This document shows positions 1 through 10,822 of a stretch of DNA of 27,931 nucleotides, piece after piece. How positions within the stretch are numbered: the first letter of the stretch is position 1; the number at the start of each line of letters is the position of its first letter. A model generated the notes under the pieces. The model did not search any database and was not told the origin of the DNA. It worked only from the letters and a program-made list of their open reading frames with translations. The translations under genes were made by a program, and so were the position numbers. Source of the stretch: Gonium pectorale (Eukaryota > Chlorophyta > Chlorophyceae > Chlamydomonadales > Volvocaceae); assembly GCA_001584585.1 (NCBI GenBank), contig LSYV01000014.1, positions 774,173-802,103 on the forward strand, given 5' to 3'.

Positions 1-3000
1 GGGGTGGTGGTGACGGTGGACGAGGGGGGGACCGTGTGCGTGTGGAACATACACACGGGATCGCGGTGAGGCAGGGGGGGGGCAAGGGGGGGGCGGAGGC
101 GGAGCGTGGGTGGGTGGATGAGGGCGTGGAGGCGGGAGGGGGGCGTGTGAGGGCGCGGAGGCGGGGGACGGACGGGGGCGGGGACGCGGCCGGCCCGAAG
201 GGGGCCAGGAAAGGGCTGGGTGAACAGGTTCCGCTGGAGGGATCAGGCGAGAGGCGCGTCCCGTTCCCGTTGTCACTCACCAGGCCGAGCGAAAGCTAAA
301 GGAGAGATGGCAGGAACGGAAAACCTGCAAGGCTGGAACCCTCCTACGGCCCGTGCCTGCCCATAACTCACTGACCCATCCCACCGCCCCCCCCCCTCCT
401 CTCTCTCTGATCCGCAGCGAGGGCCGTTTCACGCGGGCGCACGGGGACTCGCGCATCACCGCCGCCTGCTTCGACCGCAACGAGCGGCGGCTGCTGACGG
501 CCGCCAACGACGGCGCCGTGCGGATGTGGAACTTCAACAACGGCTCGCTGCTGCGGCAGTACAAGCACGGTACGGCAGGGGCGGTACGGCGGGAGCGGGT
601 GGGATCGGTACGGCGGGGCAGCGGTGCCGCAGGAGGCGGGGGCGGGGTTGATGGAGGCGGGGAGCGGGGGGGGGGGGGGCGGACAGGATAGGGCCGCGGG
701 GGCGGTAAATGCGGGAAAACGCTCACTGCGGGCGCCTCCTGCTCCGCATCTTCCGTTTCGCTCTCGCTCACGCCCGCAGGAATCTGTAGGCGTCCCGTAT
801 TCTCCCCAAATGCCGCCGCATGGCACGTCCCAAACAACCCTAAAGCTCGACCCGTTACCGCCCCGCCCCCCCTCCCTTCAATCACGATACGCCCCCCGCC
901 TGCTTCCCCCTGCCTCCAGGCGAGGGCGGCCACTACAAAACAATCCGGTCGCGCCCCCGCCTCCCCAAACTGACCCCCTCTCCCTCCTCTTGGCCGCCGG
1001 ATGGGACATACGCTGCTGGCGCCCAGCTCGTCGTTGTTCATTCCCCTTTCCCTTCATCCCCCCCTCCCCTTCTCCACCCACACCCGCCCTCCTCCCCCCC
1101 CGTGCCCCCAGGCGAGGACCCCCTTGAGATCACCGCCGTTGACTACGCGGCCGACGAGAAGCGCAACGTGGACTCGATCTACGCGGCGGGGTGGAACTGC
1201 AAGGTGCGGCGTCTTGGGGGTGCCCGCACGGTGGCGTGTGTTGCGTGTGCGTGGCGGAGGGCAGAAAGCAGCTCTAAAACAATAACAGCGAGCAGAGGCA
1301 TCCTAGCCGGCAGCCCGTGGACCCTCATTCCCCGGCCGATGTCAACGTGTGTGTTGTGTATTGTGGGGGCGCACAAGTAGCAAGTAGCAGTCGCGGCACA
1401 CGCAGGTGGGCAAACAGCAGGTCAGCCCGTGCGCACCGTACGCACGTGACACCCCACCCCCCGCCCCATCCCCACGCACACAAGCCCCCCCCCTCCTCCT
1501 CCTCTTGGCCCCTTCTTTCACCTTCTCTCCCGCTCCTCTCCCCCCCTCCCCGCGCGCGTACCCCGCGCCAGGTGTTTGTGTGGGACGACATCGAGACGTC
1601 CAGCGGCATGGTCGCCGAGTACCGCACCTTTGAGGGCCACCGCGAGGACATCACCACCATCGCCGCGCTGCCCTCGCGCCAGCTGCTGGCCACCGGCGAC
1701 TACGAGGGGAGGATCAACGTGTACCACCTGTTTACGGGTGGGGGGAGTGAGGGGGGGCGGGGGGGATGGGAATGGGGGAGAAGGGGGAGCGGGGGTAGAG
1801 GGGTATGTGTGTTGGGTGGGGGGTTGAAGGGAAAGGGCTTACCAAGCTGCCGTCTCCAACCGACAAGTAGCACCCCGTAGCACTCGGTAACGCCAATCTC
1901 TCCTGACTACCGACCACCAACCGTCAACCGCAGGCGAGCGCCGTACGTCGCTGTTCCACCGCGCCGAGCGCTACGAGAGCAGCGTGGAGCGGCTGGTGTG
2001 GATCGTGCCGCCCTTTGTGTGCGGCATGGGACGGCCGCGACCCGCCAGCCCCGCCGTCGCCGCCAGGGCGGCGGGACTCGGCGGCCTCGGCGGCGTTGGC
2101 GGCGCTGGCGGCAGCAGCTACGACTCGGACGCGCTGTGGGCGGGCGCCGGCGGTGCTCCGGTGCTGCTGATCTCGTTCGGCGGCGACGGGCTCATGCGGG
2201 TGTGGCTCATCGGCGCGACGGGTGAGGCGGTTGGCACGGGGCTAACTTGTGGCGGTTAGGGCGCTTGTTTCCGGTTGGCGGTTGGGGGGTTGGCGGTTTC
2301 CCTGCCCGGCCTCGCCCTCTCCTCTTCCCCTTGCCTTCCGGCCCCAGTGTCCGCCCTCCGACCTCCGCCCTCCTGCCGCAGGCAAGCTCCTCGCCCCGCT
2401 GCCCCGCTGCGCGCTGTTTCCCTTCCCCTCTCCCGCCCCCCTTCCGCACCCCCAACCCCTTGTCCCCCCCTTACCCGTTTCCCTGACCAGCCTTCACCCC
2501 TTCCTCCCGCCTCCTCGTCCGCCTCCCTCCTCCCCAGGCAAGCTGCTCGCCACGCTGCCCGCGGCGCAGGGCCGGCTGGACACCGTGACGGCTGCGGCGG
2601 TGTCGCCCGAACACGACCACGTGATCGCGGGTGACACCGCGGGTCACATCCGGGTGTGGGACCTGCGGGCGGGGGTCGAGGTGCGGACCATGCAGGTGAG
2701 GGGGGGGGAGGGCGGGGAGGGGGGAGGGGGAGGGGGACGGGGGAGCGACGTAGAGTTATAAGAAATAACGGGAAGGGAGGAGCCTGTCAAGGAGCACTAG
2801 GGCCAGCTTGCGAGCATGGGCGCGGCTGGGGGTAGCGTGGAGGAGGTGCGCAATACGTACCGGTAGGTGAGGGGGTTGGCAGGGCTGAGGGGCGGGGAAT
2901 GTGGCTGGAAGGGATGGGTGGGTGTGGCTGGAAGGTGGGGGTGGAGGGGGAAATGGGACTGGCGGACGGCGTGCGCGGCGCGAGGGTGAGGGCTGGGGAT

Positions 3001-5826
3001 GAGGGGGGGGGGGCCGTGGCTGGGAGCGGAGCTCGGGGCAGCGTGGGGTGGAGAGAGGGGGGGGCGTTGGGAAGGGGGCAGGGAGGTGGGGAGCTCGACG
3101 GGGGGTTTCCGACCGAGGCGCACACGGGCCGTGAAGGTGGGCGCACGAACACGCGATGGGACACGCGATGGGCGGCTTGGGGGGGGGGCGAGGCTCGTGA
3201 GGTGGGCTCAGGGGGGCGGGTCCGCGCAAGGTCACGGCGCTGGCGCTTTGACCCGTGGCGGGGTTAGCGGCGGCGGAGGGGCGCCCCGCTCACCACCGCC
3301 CCGCTCCCGACCTGCCCCTCTGCCCCCACCCCTACCGCCCATTCTGGCCTTCTCTTCCGCCGCCAACTGACCCCGCCCGCTCCTCCCGGCCCCGTCTCTA
3401 CCCCGCCTCCACCCGGCCTGCCCCGTCTCTACTTCCACCGCCCGCACCCATCCACCCACGCCTCCCTGAACGCTGCAGGCCTGCCGCGACTCGTTCAAGC
3501 AGCGGGCGCACTGGTTGGCGCACAACAGCGGCATCAACGGCTTGTCGGTGGTGCCGGAGCGGTGAGGGAGGCGGGCGGTTCGCGTGGGGTGGGGCGGAGA
3601 GGGAGGGTGCGCGGGGCGAGGGCGGCGGGTGGAGGGGGCTGCCGGTGGGGGGGGGCCCTCGGGCGGGCTGGGGGGGCAAGGCAGGCAGGGAGGTGCCAGC
3701 TGATCTGCTGTTCGGCTGCGCTTAGCCGAGCAAAAAGGGGGGTGAGGCGGGTTCGAAGGCGCACGATGGGCAGGGGGACAGGGGGTGGGGTAAGCCCCGG
3801 CGCGCTCCGGGCGCTTATCGGGCGGGCGCATAGGCACCTTGCCTTGTCGGGGCGAGGTTACTGGCAGGAGAGGCGGGGAGGGCGGCGCCTTGCTCCTTGG
3901 GTCTCTCTCCCCTCAGTTTCCTGCCGTACCACACTGCGGCTCGGTCCTCCCTGCCGCTTTCCCAGCCGGCCCGTGGTTCGGCGCCAGGTGCTGCGACCCG
4001 GTTCCCACATCCTCCGCTCCCCGTACCCCATTCCCACCTCCGCTCGAAGTGCGACACCTGCCCATTTCGCATCTACTCCCTTTCCTGTACCTCCCCCCCG
4101 GTCCCCCCCTCCGCAGCAACATCATAGTGGCGGCCTCAAAGGACGCCAACGCCTCGCTGTGGGACTTCGACGGATGCCTGGTGGGGAGCGGAGGGGTTAG
4201 GGAGGGGTTGGAGACGGGTAGAGGGGGAGGGCGGGGAAGGGGCCCTGTGTGGGAGGCGCGCAGGGAGGGGACGGGGCGCGGGGAGAGGGTGTGTGGAACG
4301 ACGAGCTGCTCGCAGCATAGGACGACGAGCTGGCAGGGGGAGGAGGACGGGGTCGGGGGCGGGCATGCACAACGGCCCCCCTCAGCCGGATATCAGCGGG
4401 CGCGTGTGTGGTTCCCGGCCATGGTCGGGCGAGTCCCGGCTTTACTTGACGTTCCCCAGTCCCTCTCCGAAGGATTCGACGCTCTCCTCCCCTCCCCGCC
4501 ACCTTTCTGCCACACACCTCGCCCCCCCTGCCGTCGCTGCGCTTGCCTAAAGATTTCTTATGCCTCCCCCTCCGTCCCCCCTCCTCCCCACCTCCTTGCC
4601 CCCTTCCCACCCTTCTCCCCCCCCCCCAACACAGATTGGCATCCTGGGCGACCACAGCTGGCAGCTGGAGCGGCGCAAGACGTGGCAGGACCCGCGCGGC
4701 GAGCGGAGGCGGCCGCCGCTGGCGGAGACGGCCAACCTGTATCTGGCGGAAGCGGGGGCGGAGGGGGGCGGCGGCGACGGCGCCGGCGGCGGAGGGGAGG
4801 GCGGCAGCGGCGGCGGGCCGCCCCCCGACGTGGACGAAGTGATGCGGGACTACTCGGCCATACAGCGGGCGGCGCTAAAACTCGAGGTGTGCGGGCGGGC
4901 CGGCGGCTTCGTGCTGCACGTGTCAGTCATGTGTCGTGTGTGTCGTGTGTGCATGCCGTACACGTACCGGGACGTCACAGGAACCGCCCGCCCTCTTAAA
5001 TCCCGCTCTGATCCGTCGCGTGCAAGGCCCACGTGGACTAACACTTGGCACGCATGTGCATTCCCCCCGTGTCCTCAAACTCCCCACCTCCTCCCCTCCA
5101 ACCCCTGCAGGACAAGCGCGCCCGCGCCCGCGAGGCCGAGCGGCAGCCGCCCCGCGGGACGCACTCGCTGCTCAAGGTGCACGGACTGCAGGTACGGCAG
5201 AGGGCGGGGCGGCGGGGTGAAGGGCAGGGGGCGGGGGGCGAGGGCAGGGGGCAGCGCCGCCGCCTCGTGACCCACGGGTCGGCCCGCTGCATATGAACCG
5301 GGGGCTTCGCGTCCTAGACATGGCAGCGGCCGCCACCCCTCCCCCCGATCCCAACACCTCACCGTCCGGCGAACAGTGCGCACTACGCACCCCGTCTGTG
5401 TCTGCCGCGCGGCCTGTCGACGTGCGACAGCAGCCCCCAACCCCACCCCACACACACCCATTACAAGCAAACCTGCTCTGTCTGTCACCGCGCGACACCC
5501 GCCCGCTATGACACCTTCCTCCCCTCTCCTGCCGTGGGCCCCCCCGCTCCCGGATCCTGCCCTCTTCTGGCGGCCCGCAGGAGGTGCCCGCCTCGGCGCG
5601 GGAGCTGCTGGGGCCGGATGCCCGCGGCAGCCGCATCAGACCGGCGCCGGCAGGGGCTGGGGCGGCTGGTGGTGGCGGCGGGGGCACCGGCGGGAGCACC
5701 GTGGGCTCGCTGTCGGGTCAGGCGGCGGGGGCCGGCCGCGGCGCCGCCGCTCAGCCCAGCGGCATGAGCCTGATCATGGGGGCGCGGCTGACGGCGCTCA
5801 GACCTGGGCAGGGGATGGACCGATGA
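1..5826 (+). CDS. WD40-repeat protein, WDR49/WDR64-like, 3' part (11 exons)
   Basis: The 5' end is outside the window. Exons read as 1-65, 418-569, 1112-1203, 1572-1737, 1934-2221, 2538-2695, 3479-3561, 4117-4180, 4635-4886, 5111-5191 and 5581-5826. All ten junctions have GT/AG borders and matching phases, giving 548 residues and a TGA stop. Seven beta-blade ends are visible: VCVWN (W15 of the visible part), VRMWNF (W59), VFVWDD (W107), RINVYH (about 150-155), MRVWLI (W249), IRVWDL (W295) and ASLWDF (W350). The order of blades, with FDRNERRLLTAANDG before the second and GHREDITTIAALPSRQLLA before the fourth, together with IGILGDHSWQL after the last blade, resembles the animal/protist WDR49/WDR64 family as I remember it. 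That family is linked to cilia. The tail (about 370-548) is charged and then Gly/Ala-rich. WD proteins act as scaffolds; no enzymatic role is suggested. The WD assignment is firm; the subfamily is an inference. Confidence 0.88.
989..1056. repeat. Dispersed repeat, copy A (inside WD-gene intron 2)
   Basis: These 68 bases, read in reverse complement, match 27541-27609 almost base for base. I see three substitutions or so and one single-base length difference. The shared core includes GAACAACGACGAGCTGGGCG followed by CCAGCAGCG. The copy lies within the intron 570-1111, between two blade-coding exons. Similarity fades outside this block into generic pyrimidine- or purine-rich sequence. The identity of the element is unknown. 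Confidence 0.85.
2382..2537 (+). other. Possible in-frame alternative exon extension
   Basis: A CAG acceptor at 2379-2381 is followed by GCAAGCTCCTCGCCCCGCTG. This nearly copies the start of the real exon at 2538, GCAAGCTGCTCGCCACGCTG. The 156 bases between the two acceptors are stop-free in the gene frame and would insert 52 mostly Pro/Leu/Ser residues. The pyrimidine-rich composition is that of an intron 3' end, so the downstream acceptor is preferred as the main one. Confidence 0.35.
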
Positions 5827-6745
5827 GTCACGCACGTGCACGGAATGGGGGAGTACTGCGGCGAGTGTGGGGAGTTGTCGTGCGAAGGGAAGGGAAGGGG
5901 GGGTTGGTGTCCGCAAGGGCGCGGCTGGAGTTATGAGGACAAGACGTGGCACGTGGGCTGCCGCGAGCGGTCTGCGGCGAGCGCCCCGCGTGCCCCGTGC
6001 TGAGCGTGCTGCGAGGACTTTGCACCCTGCGTGCCACATCACAGCGCCGTCATGCTGCGGTCTGCACGTGCAGAGATGTGGCACGCAGGGTGAGGGTGAG
6101 CGTGGGCATGAGGGTAAGGGTGCGCGCGGCGGCACGCGGCGGCAGAAAGGGGCCGACGTGTGGACACACGAGGCGGGCTGTGTTGGGCCCATCACCGCCT
6201 TCAGGGCACCGGCGAAGTGCACGCGACGCCGGGGTTCCACCCACGACTGGGCACGGCTGGGTGGGACCCGCCGCCGCCGCTGCAGGGTTGGGCGGGCCTG
6301 GAGGGCCTGGCCATGCGACCAGCGGAATGCGGCCTGCCGAGCTGCGGAGATGCTGTGTTCCGTGATGCTGTATTCAACGGTGGAGAAGTGCTTAGGAGAC
6401 GGCGCACGGGTCCAACCTTACAACCGCCCGTATCGTGCGGCCGTCGTTACAGCTCACCAGAACGACGCCAGCTGCTGCAACTTGCTTCAGAAACATGAAC
6501 AAGCCGCAAGCAAAAGCACAGCTGCCATGTGTCAGGTGCATGCATGTGACGGCCGTGCCATTCATGGTACAAGCGGCTGTCGGTTGCCATCCGGGGGGGG
6601 CGCTTGTGCATGCTGTTGTATGTTGTGAGACACGTGGCAATGTTGTGTGCCACGGACGTCGTACATGTCGTACGGCGGGTCGCTCGGGCTGCCTGCCTTG
6701 GCGCCCGCGCCTCCAGGCTGGAGGACGCTTCTTCTCGTCACATAG

Positions 6746-6750
6746 TGTAA
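6746..6750 (+). terminator. Candidate poly(A) signal TGTAA for the WD gene
   Basis: This is the first TGTAA I found downstream of the stop codon at 5824-5826, in the context CATAGTGTAATACACA. It would give a 3' UTR of about 920 bases, long but within the range known for volvocine algae. Further TGTAA copies at 7387 and 7705 could serve instead. Confidence 0.35.
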
Positions 6751-8123
6751 TACACACGACCGTAGGACAGAGCCTTCTTCCGTTGGCCAGTGTCACCGAT
6801 GTGGTGTTGCCGGTAATTGCACATGACAGAGCCATCTTTGCGAGCATCCACAGTTCACACACCCGGCGGCGCAATGACCTAAAAAATAGGGAGGGTGTCT
6901 TGTGGGCAAGGTGGGCACAATGACGACCTGACGTGGGCCGTTACCCCGCGCTGGTTGAGGGGCGGAGAGGGCCACCCGGGTCCGCATGCTTATCGCCGCC
7001 ATGCATGTCCTTGCTTGTGGAGCAGGCCCGCAGCGCCGGGTGGGTGTCCTGCTGCTCACACGCGGCCCCTTGCCATTTTGGCTGCGCGCACCCAATTTGT
7101 GAGGACACCTGTTTGTAGCAACACAGCGCGGCATATATACGAGCGGCGGTACGCCGTGTACTAGCAGAAACATGAGCAGGCTGAAAACCCTTTTCACTGC
7201 TTGCTCGTTGACACATGTGCGCACGTCAGAGCCTTCTGTCTGCACTGTACTGCGACCTCAGCGAAACCCGTGCATGCACGCCAGCGCTTGCGGCGCCCGC
7301 CCCTTCGATAAATAATGCCACACACCCGGGAATTCATCGGAGCGCTTGTGCATCGAAGCAAGCTTAGCCACGCGGAACGTGACGTGTGTAAAACTACGTT
7401 CGACGAGCTGATGTTCTTCTTTGTCATTACTTCTGAAAGCATAACAATAAACCACAAGCTTTATGACACAAGCCCGCCCTATCGAGACCGCCATCACGAT
7501 TGATTGCTGCTGATGGCGGCCCCACCGAGACCCGTCAACGCTAACCAGCGCACCTCCAAAAACGAGCTCGGTGACCTCTAACGTACACAGTCCCATCTTT
7601 AAGAGATTTGAGACAACTGCGTCGCAATTCGAACAGAAAAGCTGCGAGCGGCTCATCGAAGCCCTGGCTGACCAGGGACGCAACCTGAGGTAGAGAGCGA
7701 GGTATGTAAAGCGGGCAAGGAATCCCGGAACAAAACTTTAGAACTTGCTTGCATCACCCTCTGCTCCGCTACTGAACTAGCCATCCTTGCAGAATATTCA
7801 AGCAACGCGCTGGCTGTCGGCATATAGCGTCGAAGCCCTAAGGCCCAAGGCCAGTTGCTTTGGCATCAGGCTGCCGTACATACGCGTGTGCACCGTACAG
7901 ACAGGCAGTGACACCATACCAACTAACGCCTGCCCACACCGGGAGGGCCCATCTGCTTGCCTTCGCCCGCCAGTCCTTGTTACGTATCCCCACCTTCTCG
8001 CCCTGAGGCTTCCGCCCATCGTCCCCATATGGCCATTCCGTCCTTCCCTGCCGCGTCCACGAGTGCAAGGCCGCAGCCTGTGTCAAGCCCGGCGGCGTGC
8101 AGCGGTCGCCTTAGCAGGTAACA

Positions 8124-8144
8124 GGTTACAGGTTACAGGTTACA
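8124..8144. repeat. Three tandem copies of GGTTACA
   Basis: GGTTACA occurs three times head to tail, directly after AGGTAACA. On the minus strand this reads TGTAACC three times, so it contains three overlapping matches to the algal poly(A) hexamer core TGTAA. It sits just outside the left arm of the inverted-repeat element. A matching GTTACCTGTTAGC lies at about 8319-8331. Confidence 0.8.
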
Positions 8145-8152
8145 CGCACGTC

Positions 8153-8283
8153 CCGTGCAATCCCGTTAGCAAAAAAAAGAGAACCAGAAACGGTGAAGGC
8201 AGCCTCTACGGACATACACACCCGAGGGTGTGATGTTTCCAGCAGGGCGCCGAGTACAGGGCATGGCGGGCGAGGTATACGAG
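8153..8283 (+). repeat. Inverted-arm repeat, left copy
   Basis: This copy carries the family core CTCTACGGACATACACACCC, then GTTTCCAGCAGGGCG and GGCATGGCGGGCGAGGTATA. It pairs with the right arm at 9250-9381 in inverse orientation and with the copy at 18385-18530 in the same orientation. The 18-kb similarity appears to run on past this arm through TTACCAG...TACCTGTT near 8308-8326. Confidence 0.7.
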
Positions 8284-9249
8284 CAGACGCCCCCCCCCCC
8301 GGTGTGTTACCAGAATAGTTACCTGTTAGCAATCCCGTTCCACGCGAGCTAGCGCCTGCAGCCGGCGACAGGCGCGCACGACGCCCCCACAGGCGTCGTC
8401 ACCGTTATCCCAGCTTCCCATTCCCGTCGAGCTGGCATTGTCCGCCGCCTTGGGATGTGGCGCCTTAGGGCGTCTCAGGGCGCCTCCGCCCCGCGCGTGG
8501 CCAGCGGCCCCAGTTCTCAGCCCCCGCGGGGGAGTGGCCATGGCCCATGGTGGTAGGTTGCTAGCCAAGTAGCCACCCTGTTTCGGCTTCAACACAATTT
8601 ATTTTTCGCCACCGGACGTTGGCCTCGGAGTGCGTGCTCAGGGACGCAGGCCGCACACTTTGGGCCCTACCGTTCGTTCACACCACCGAGTGGGGTTCCC
8701 AGCTCCTTGGCGTTCGTCCAAAACCGCCAAAACGGCAAATCTTTCGTTCGGACGAGCGAAGCTACCATGGCTGGCACCTTCCTCATCCTGCTCACCTTGC
8801 ACCTGGGTGTTTACCGGCGGCGCTGCCCCACAAGTGCTCCCTTACTGGATGACTGATGGAAGGGATTGCAAACGGATGTGACAGCGCCCTGAGCTGCCAC
8901 CGCCCTCTGTCGTGTGCTACCGCTGGCACCGGCAGATCTTGATACCACCGTCCCCCGCATCATGTGGGGGCTGCGCCACACCTGTACGGCAGCGTGCGCC
9001 TCAGGGGCGTGTGCCGGTTCGCCATATATGCGGGCGGATCCGGCGTTTCCCATCTTGCAAGCATACCTGTGCCGGTTGGAAGAATGGGGATGGGCAATGG
9101 TTGTGTCAAGAACTGGCACGGGCCACCTTTGGGCACTGACACCGCGCTGACGTCTTCCTGGATTCCTGCAGGGCAAAAGGGCTGGAATCCGAGGGCGGGT
9201 TGGGTGGCAGCACCTCGCAATCAGAAGGGAGCGCCCGCCTGCTCGTCGT

Positions 9250-9381
9250 CTCGTGTACCCGCCCACCATGCCTTGCTTGCGGGCAGGCGCCGTACTGGAA
9301 ACGTAGCACCTTTGGGTGTTTGTATGTCGGTAGAGGTAGATGCCCTGTTTCTCTTTCGCGGGTGCGCGTTGCACTTACTGA
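9250..9381 (-). repeat. Inverted-arm repeat, right copy
   Basis: On the minus strand this reads AAAGAGAAACAGGGCA, CCTCTACCGACATACA, GTTTCCAGTACGGCG and GGCATGGTGGGCGGGTACAC. It is the inverse partner of 8153-8283. Confidence 0.7.
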
Positions 9382-10235
9382 GGTACTGTCACCGCCCGCG
9401 CTGACGCTTATTGATCCTCTGAGCTAATGGAACCCATCCACGCATCCGCGCTTAGGGCTGAGCTGTGACGCTAACTACTGTGCTGCAGCCTTGTTATCTT
9501 CCCTGCCAGGCGTTCGTTCGCTGAAGATACCATGGCTGCTGTGCTGCCAACTCGATGTGACTGACTGGTCACTACTAGGTGTCATGGCCACGCATCTCCC
9601 ATCAGTCGGTGCACATAGTTGCCGTAACGGGGCGTTACACTTGATGCCGTACAATCGCTCATGCAGCAACCCAGCGGCGCGCGCGCGTGTGCCCCGCCAG
9701 GGCGCTGCCCATTCCAAATCCCCCACATACATGCCACACACACAACCCTCACAAGACGACTCTTTGGCTCGACAGCCCGTGCCACCGCGGGGCATTTGCA
9801 CAGCCTGCAACGCGCGGCGGGTCAAATCCCAAGTGGCCGGCGAATGCAAAATGCCCTCGCTCTCCTAACAGCAACGGCATGGCAGTTGTGGGCCGTACGG
9901 TATATGGGCCGTACACCAACGGCTGCGCTAACCAAGCAACGACCAACATGAGTGCGCGCAGGAAAAACCTCGACCCGAAACGGCCTTTCCCAGATGCACA
10001 GGCAGGCCTCGACAAGGCCTTGAGGGCTCGTCCTGCACACCACGGCCCACAATGCTTACAAGTGTTACCCTGAAGGAAAAACGGGAACACGGCCCATTAC
10101 GAAGTCATCCCATGGCCTCCTTACGACTCCACTCCGGTTAACTGTTCACGGCGCGGCCGGCGCCGCCCCGCCCCGCCAGCTTGTCTTCTCCTTTACCCGG
10201 CCCGCCTCCAGCTCCGCCGCCGAATTGCATGCGCT

Positions 10236-10240
10236 TTACA
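10236..10240 (-). terminator. Candidate poly(A) signal TGTAA for THF1
   Basis: TTACA on the plus strand reads TGTAA in the THF1 direction. It is the first such match found below the THF1 stop codon and implies a 3' UTR near 590 bases. No transcript evidence is available. Confidence 0.4.
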
Positions 10241-10775
10241 GCACACAGCGAGCGCGTGAGGAGCGAAGGCTACTTACCAAGACTGTCTGCCTGTGCCAAA
10301 CCAGAACACGTACGTCAAAAAGAACACGCAAACGCGGCACCTGGCATTCCGAGGATAAAGCCCGACTCGCGACCTATAAATCCAACAGCCGGCGCGAGCG
10401 CGTGTGTCCCCATATCCCGCGCCGGCGCCGCGAACGAATATTTAGTCCGTACATTGGCGACCCCTGCGCCGCAGGGGCCATACATCATGCCGCAGCCACG
10501 CACGAGGGCGGCCGCGTTCCCGCTACCTACAGGCGGCCATCAGCCCGGCGCTCGCGCACGAAAGTCCAAAGAGGGCATGGACGCAGGGACGCACACAGTC
10601 AAAAGGCGTGCGCCCATTCTCCCCCTCCCCACCCTTGGCCTGTGCTGCCTGTGCCGTAGCTACCGCAGCCGGCCGCTCTCTTAACCCAGCGCAGCACTAC
10701 GGCTGCTCCCAAGCTCCACTGCCACTTGACGTCGGGGCAATCCAGGATTTGGCCATCCCCAACCGCCTCCCCGAC

Positions 10776-10796
10776 GCTGCTGCTGCTGCTGCTGCT
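10776..10796. repeat. (GCT)7 microsatellite in the THF1 3' UTR
   Basis: Seven perfect GCT units, CAG/AGC on the THF1 sense strand, begin 26 bases after the THF1 stop codon. They are close enough to be transcribed with that gene. Confidence 0.9.
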
Positions 10797-10822
10797 GCCG
10801 TCGCCGGTATTGCAGTTGCGGC

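Larger units (their letters stand above)
5827..8152. other. Gene-poor flank downstream of the WD gene
   Basis: No open frame here has recognisable domain content or supported exon structure. The first 900 bases are probably the 3' UTR of the WD gene. The longest open frame (5867-6628, +) is rich in Arg, Cys, Ala and Gly and looks like a chance frame in GC-rich DNA. Around 7290-7770 the base composition drops: I counted 41 G+C in the 100 bases 7371-7470, far below the neighbouring coding DNA. Confidence 0.5.
8153..9381. mobile_element. MITE-like or fold-back element with long inverted arms
   Basis: The left arm (about 8153-8283) and right arm (about 9250-9381) are inverted copies of each other. 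Left-arm blocks AAAGAGAACCAG, CTCTACGGACATACA, GTTTCCAG and GGCATGGCGGGCG reappear in order on the minus strand of the right arm as AAAGAGAAACAG, CTCTACCGACATACA, GTTTCCAG and GGCATGGTGGGCG. The roughly 970-bp centre has no convincing transposase frame, so a non-autonomous element is the best reading. Divergence between the arms suggests it is old. Target-site duplications were not identified. A third, solo copy of the arm is at about 18385-18530. Confidence 0.6.
9382..10822. other. Gene-poor stretch; 3' flank of THF1
   Basis: I see no credible gene here. The part near 10823 is probably the THF1 3' UTR. Open frames on both strands lack domains and show chance-like composition. A TATAAAT at about 10376-10382 has no gene at a suitable distance. 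Confidence 0.5.

Noticed and set aside
277..1041. 254-codon minus-strand frame at the left edge
   Set aside because: It crosses an exon and two introns of the WD gene on the opposite strand and is Pro/Arg-rich by base composition.
3744..3754. GGTTCGAA resembling a tRNA T-loop
   Set aside because: No matching acceptor, D or anticodon arms could be drawn around it, and it lies in an intron of the WD gene.
5867..6628. 253-codon plus-strand frame after the WD gene
   Set aside because: Composition is dominated by Arg, Cys, Gly and Ala without any motif. The region is better read as 3' UTR and flank.
10376..10382. TATAAAT motif
   Set aside because: No gene starts at a suitable distance on either strand.
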